From Corticium candelabrum (lineage: Eukaryota > Porifera > Homoscleromorpha > Homosclerophorida > Plakinidae): DNA of 64,000 nt. Below are positions 63,331 through 64,000 of this stretch, piece by piece. The stretch is taken from contig NC_085097.1 of assembly GCF_963422355.1 (NCBI RefSeq), forward strand, positions 2,146,001-2,210,000, written 5' to 3'. A program made the position numbers and the translations under genes. The notes below the pieces were generated by a model. The model worked only from the letters and a program-made list of their open reading frames with translations, made no database searches and was not told the DNA's origin. Within the stretch, counting starts at the first letter, position 1. Each line of letters starts with the position of its first letter.

Positions 63331-64000
63331 AATCAGATTTGAATTCCTGGTTGGCATCAAGTGGGTGCTCTAGATTGGCTTCACTGGTAGTTTGAAATTG
63401 TTGAAGTTTGTCTGTCTGTGCTTAAAGTGCATCTCTTCACATAAACTGACTGTTGTTCTACTACAGGCATGGAGGTTTCACTGACATTGTCAGCTTCTGT
63501 ACTCTGTGAATGACTCTCATTAGAAGTGCACCAGGTTACATTAGAAAAGAAAGGATTCCTCTTGCCAGCTGAAACGGTCTTAGCGAGAGTAAATTTTTTC
63601 TACCAACTTTGTTTGCTTTGTCAGGCATATAGCAGGAGGCCAATCAGTAGTTGCTTTGCATGGTGAAGCTGCTGAAGAGTTACATTTTCTCCTGAAACTT
63701 TGGTCTTGAAAGTTTTACTCAGACTTAAGCAAAGCTTCTGGTGTTCAGGTTGCTTGAGATGGTGGCTTTGGATTTGCTGAGACTGCAAATTTTCATCAGC
63801 TAATATGGACTTATCTAGGATATTTGCAATTTTAATTTTATCAGAAAGCAGCCATACTGCTAAGGTATTCGTCAGGTAGTGAGTATAAGAGCTTGGTTGA
63901 AGCAGGGTTCTCCCCAGGGCATTTGAGCGTAGTGCTGCGCTACGTTTGAATTTCTACTTTACTCTCAGAGATCACTGATTTGAGATTGTCTAGATATGCT
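63331..64000. other. window end; possible N-terminal extension of the MULE
   Basis: Minus-strand short frames (for example VTWCTSNESHSQSTEADNVS at about 63,540-63,480) may belong to the transposase N-terminus, but nothing diagnostic is visible. The plus-strand 198-codon ORF at 62,667-63,263 is antisense to the MULE. Confidence 0.3.

Overview
This is animal-type eukaryotic DNA: AT-rich, gene-poor and packed with decayed transposable elements. Every splice junction I can support brackets a tiny GT-AG intron of about 53-63 bp: two in a TIR gene, two in a Ulp1-like gene (a third is canonical but breaks the frame), and one in a SWIM/MULE gene. Such introns, together with ZU5/UPA and TIR immune-type domains and the mix of Polinton, hAT, Harbinger, MULE and Ty3/gypsy elements, suit a sponge (demosponge) or another compact-intron invertebrate. 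The species assignment is inference. I saw no rRNA, tRNA or CRISPR.

Layout. 0.4-11.2 kb is a nest of transposons. A pogo-type element (384-1077) comes first. After it lies one minus-strand Ty3/gypsy relic whose gag (about 11.2-10.7 kb), protease-RT (6.2-5.2 kb), RT end (4.0-3.6 kb) and integrase (1.6-1.1 kb) are separated by later insertions: a terminal-inverted-repeat composite (6.37-10.70 kb) that holds a Tc1 element, which itself holds a 219-bp MITE with a perfect 8-bp target duplication; a hAT fragment (4.0-5.1 kb); and two hairpin MITEs. 11.8-14.0 kb has a DUF6589-like fragment and a Polinton-type integrase relic. 15.7-21.7 kb is the most host-like part: a ZU5-UPA-like ORF and a three-exon TIR-domain gene. 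22.5-25.1 kb is a palindrome of a repeat family (called R1 here) that returns at 44.4-49.2 kb. 27.7-31.2 kb is a decayed MULE. 31.7-35.4 kb is a decayed Polinton/Maverick with integrase, adenain-type protease, small hydrophobic capsid-type protein and major-capsid-like remnants, interrupted by a MADF-bearing Harbinger-like element. 35.6-38.4 kb is a second gypsy element truncated before integrase. 40.2-41.9 kb carries two tandem, intronless secreted paralogues. 42.1-43.5 and 55.9-57.3 kb are direct copies of repeat R2. 46.6-48.0 kb is a TIR element inserted in R1. 51.1-54.2 kb is an apparently intact hAT transposon with a 904-residue transposase. 54.4-54.9 kb is a Ulp1-like protease region, and 60.8-63.3 kb a second MULE with a SWIM finger.

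The genes do not form an operon or pathway. The likely host genes are the ZU5-UPA and TIR genes, which may be an innate-immune or cell-death pair, and the two secreted paralogues. Nearly everything else is mobile DNA. The largest intact coding unit is the hAT transposase; the most unusual content is the capsid-encoding Polinton relic.
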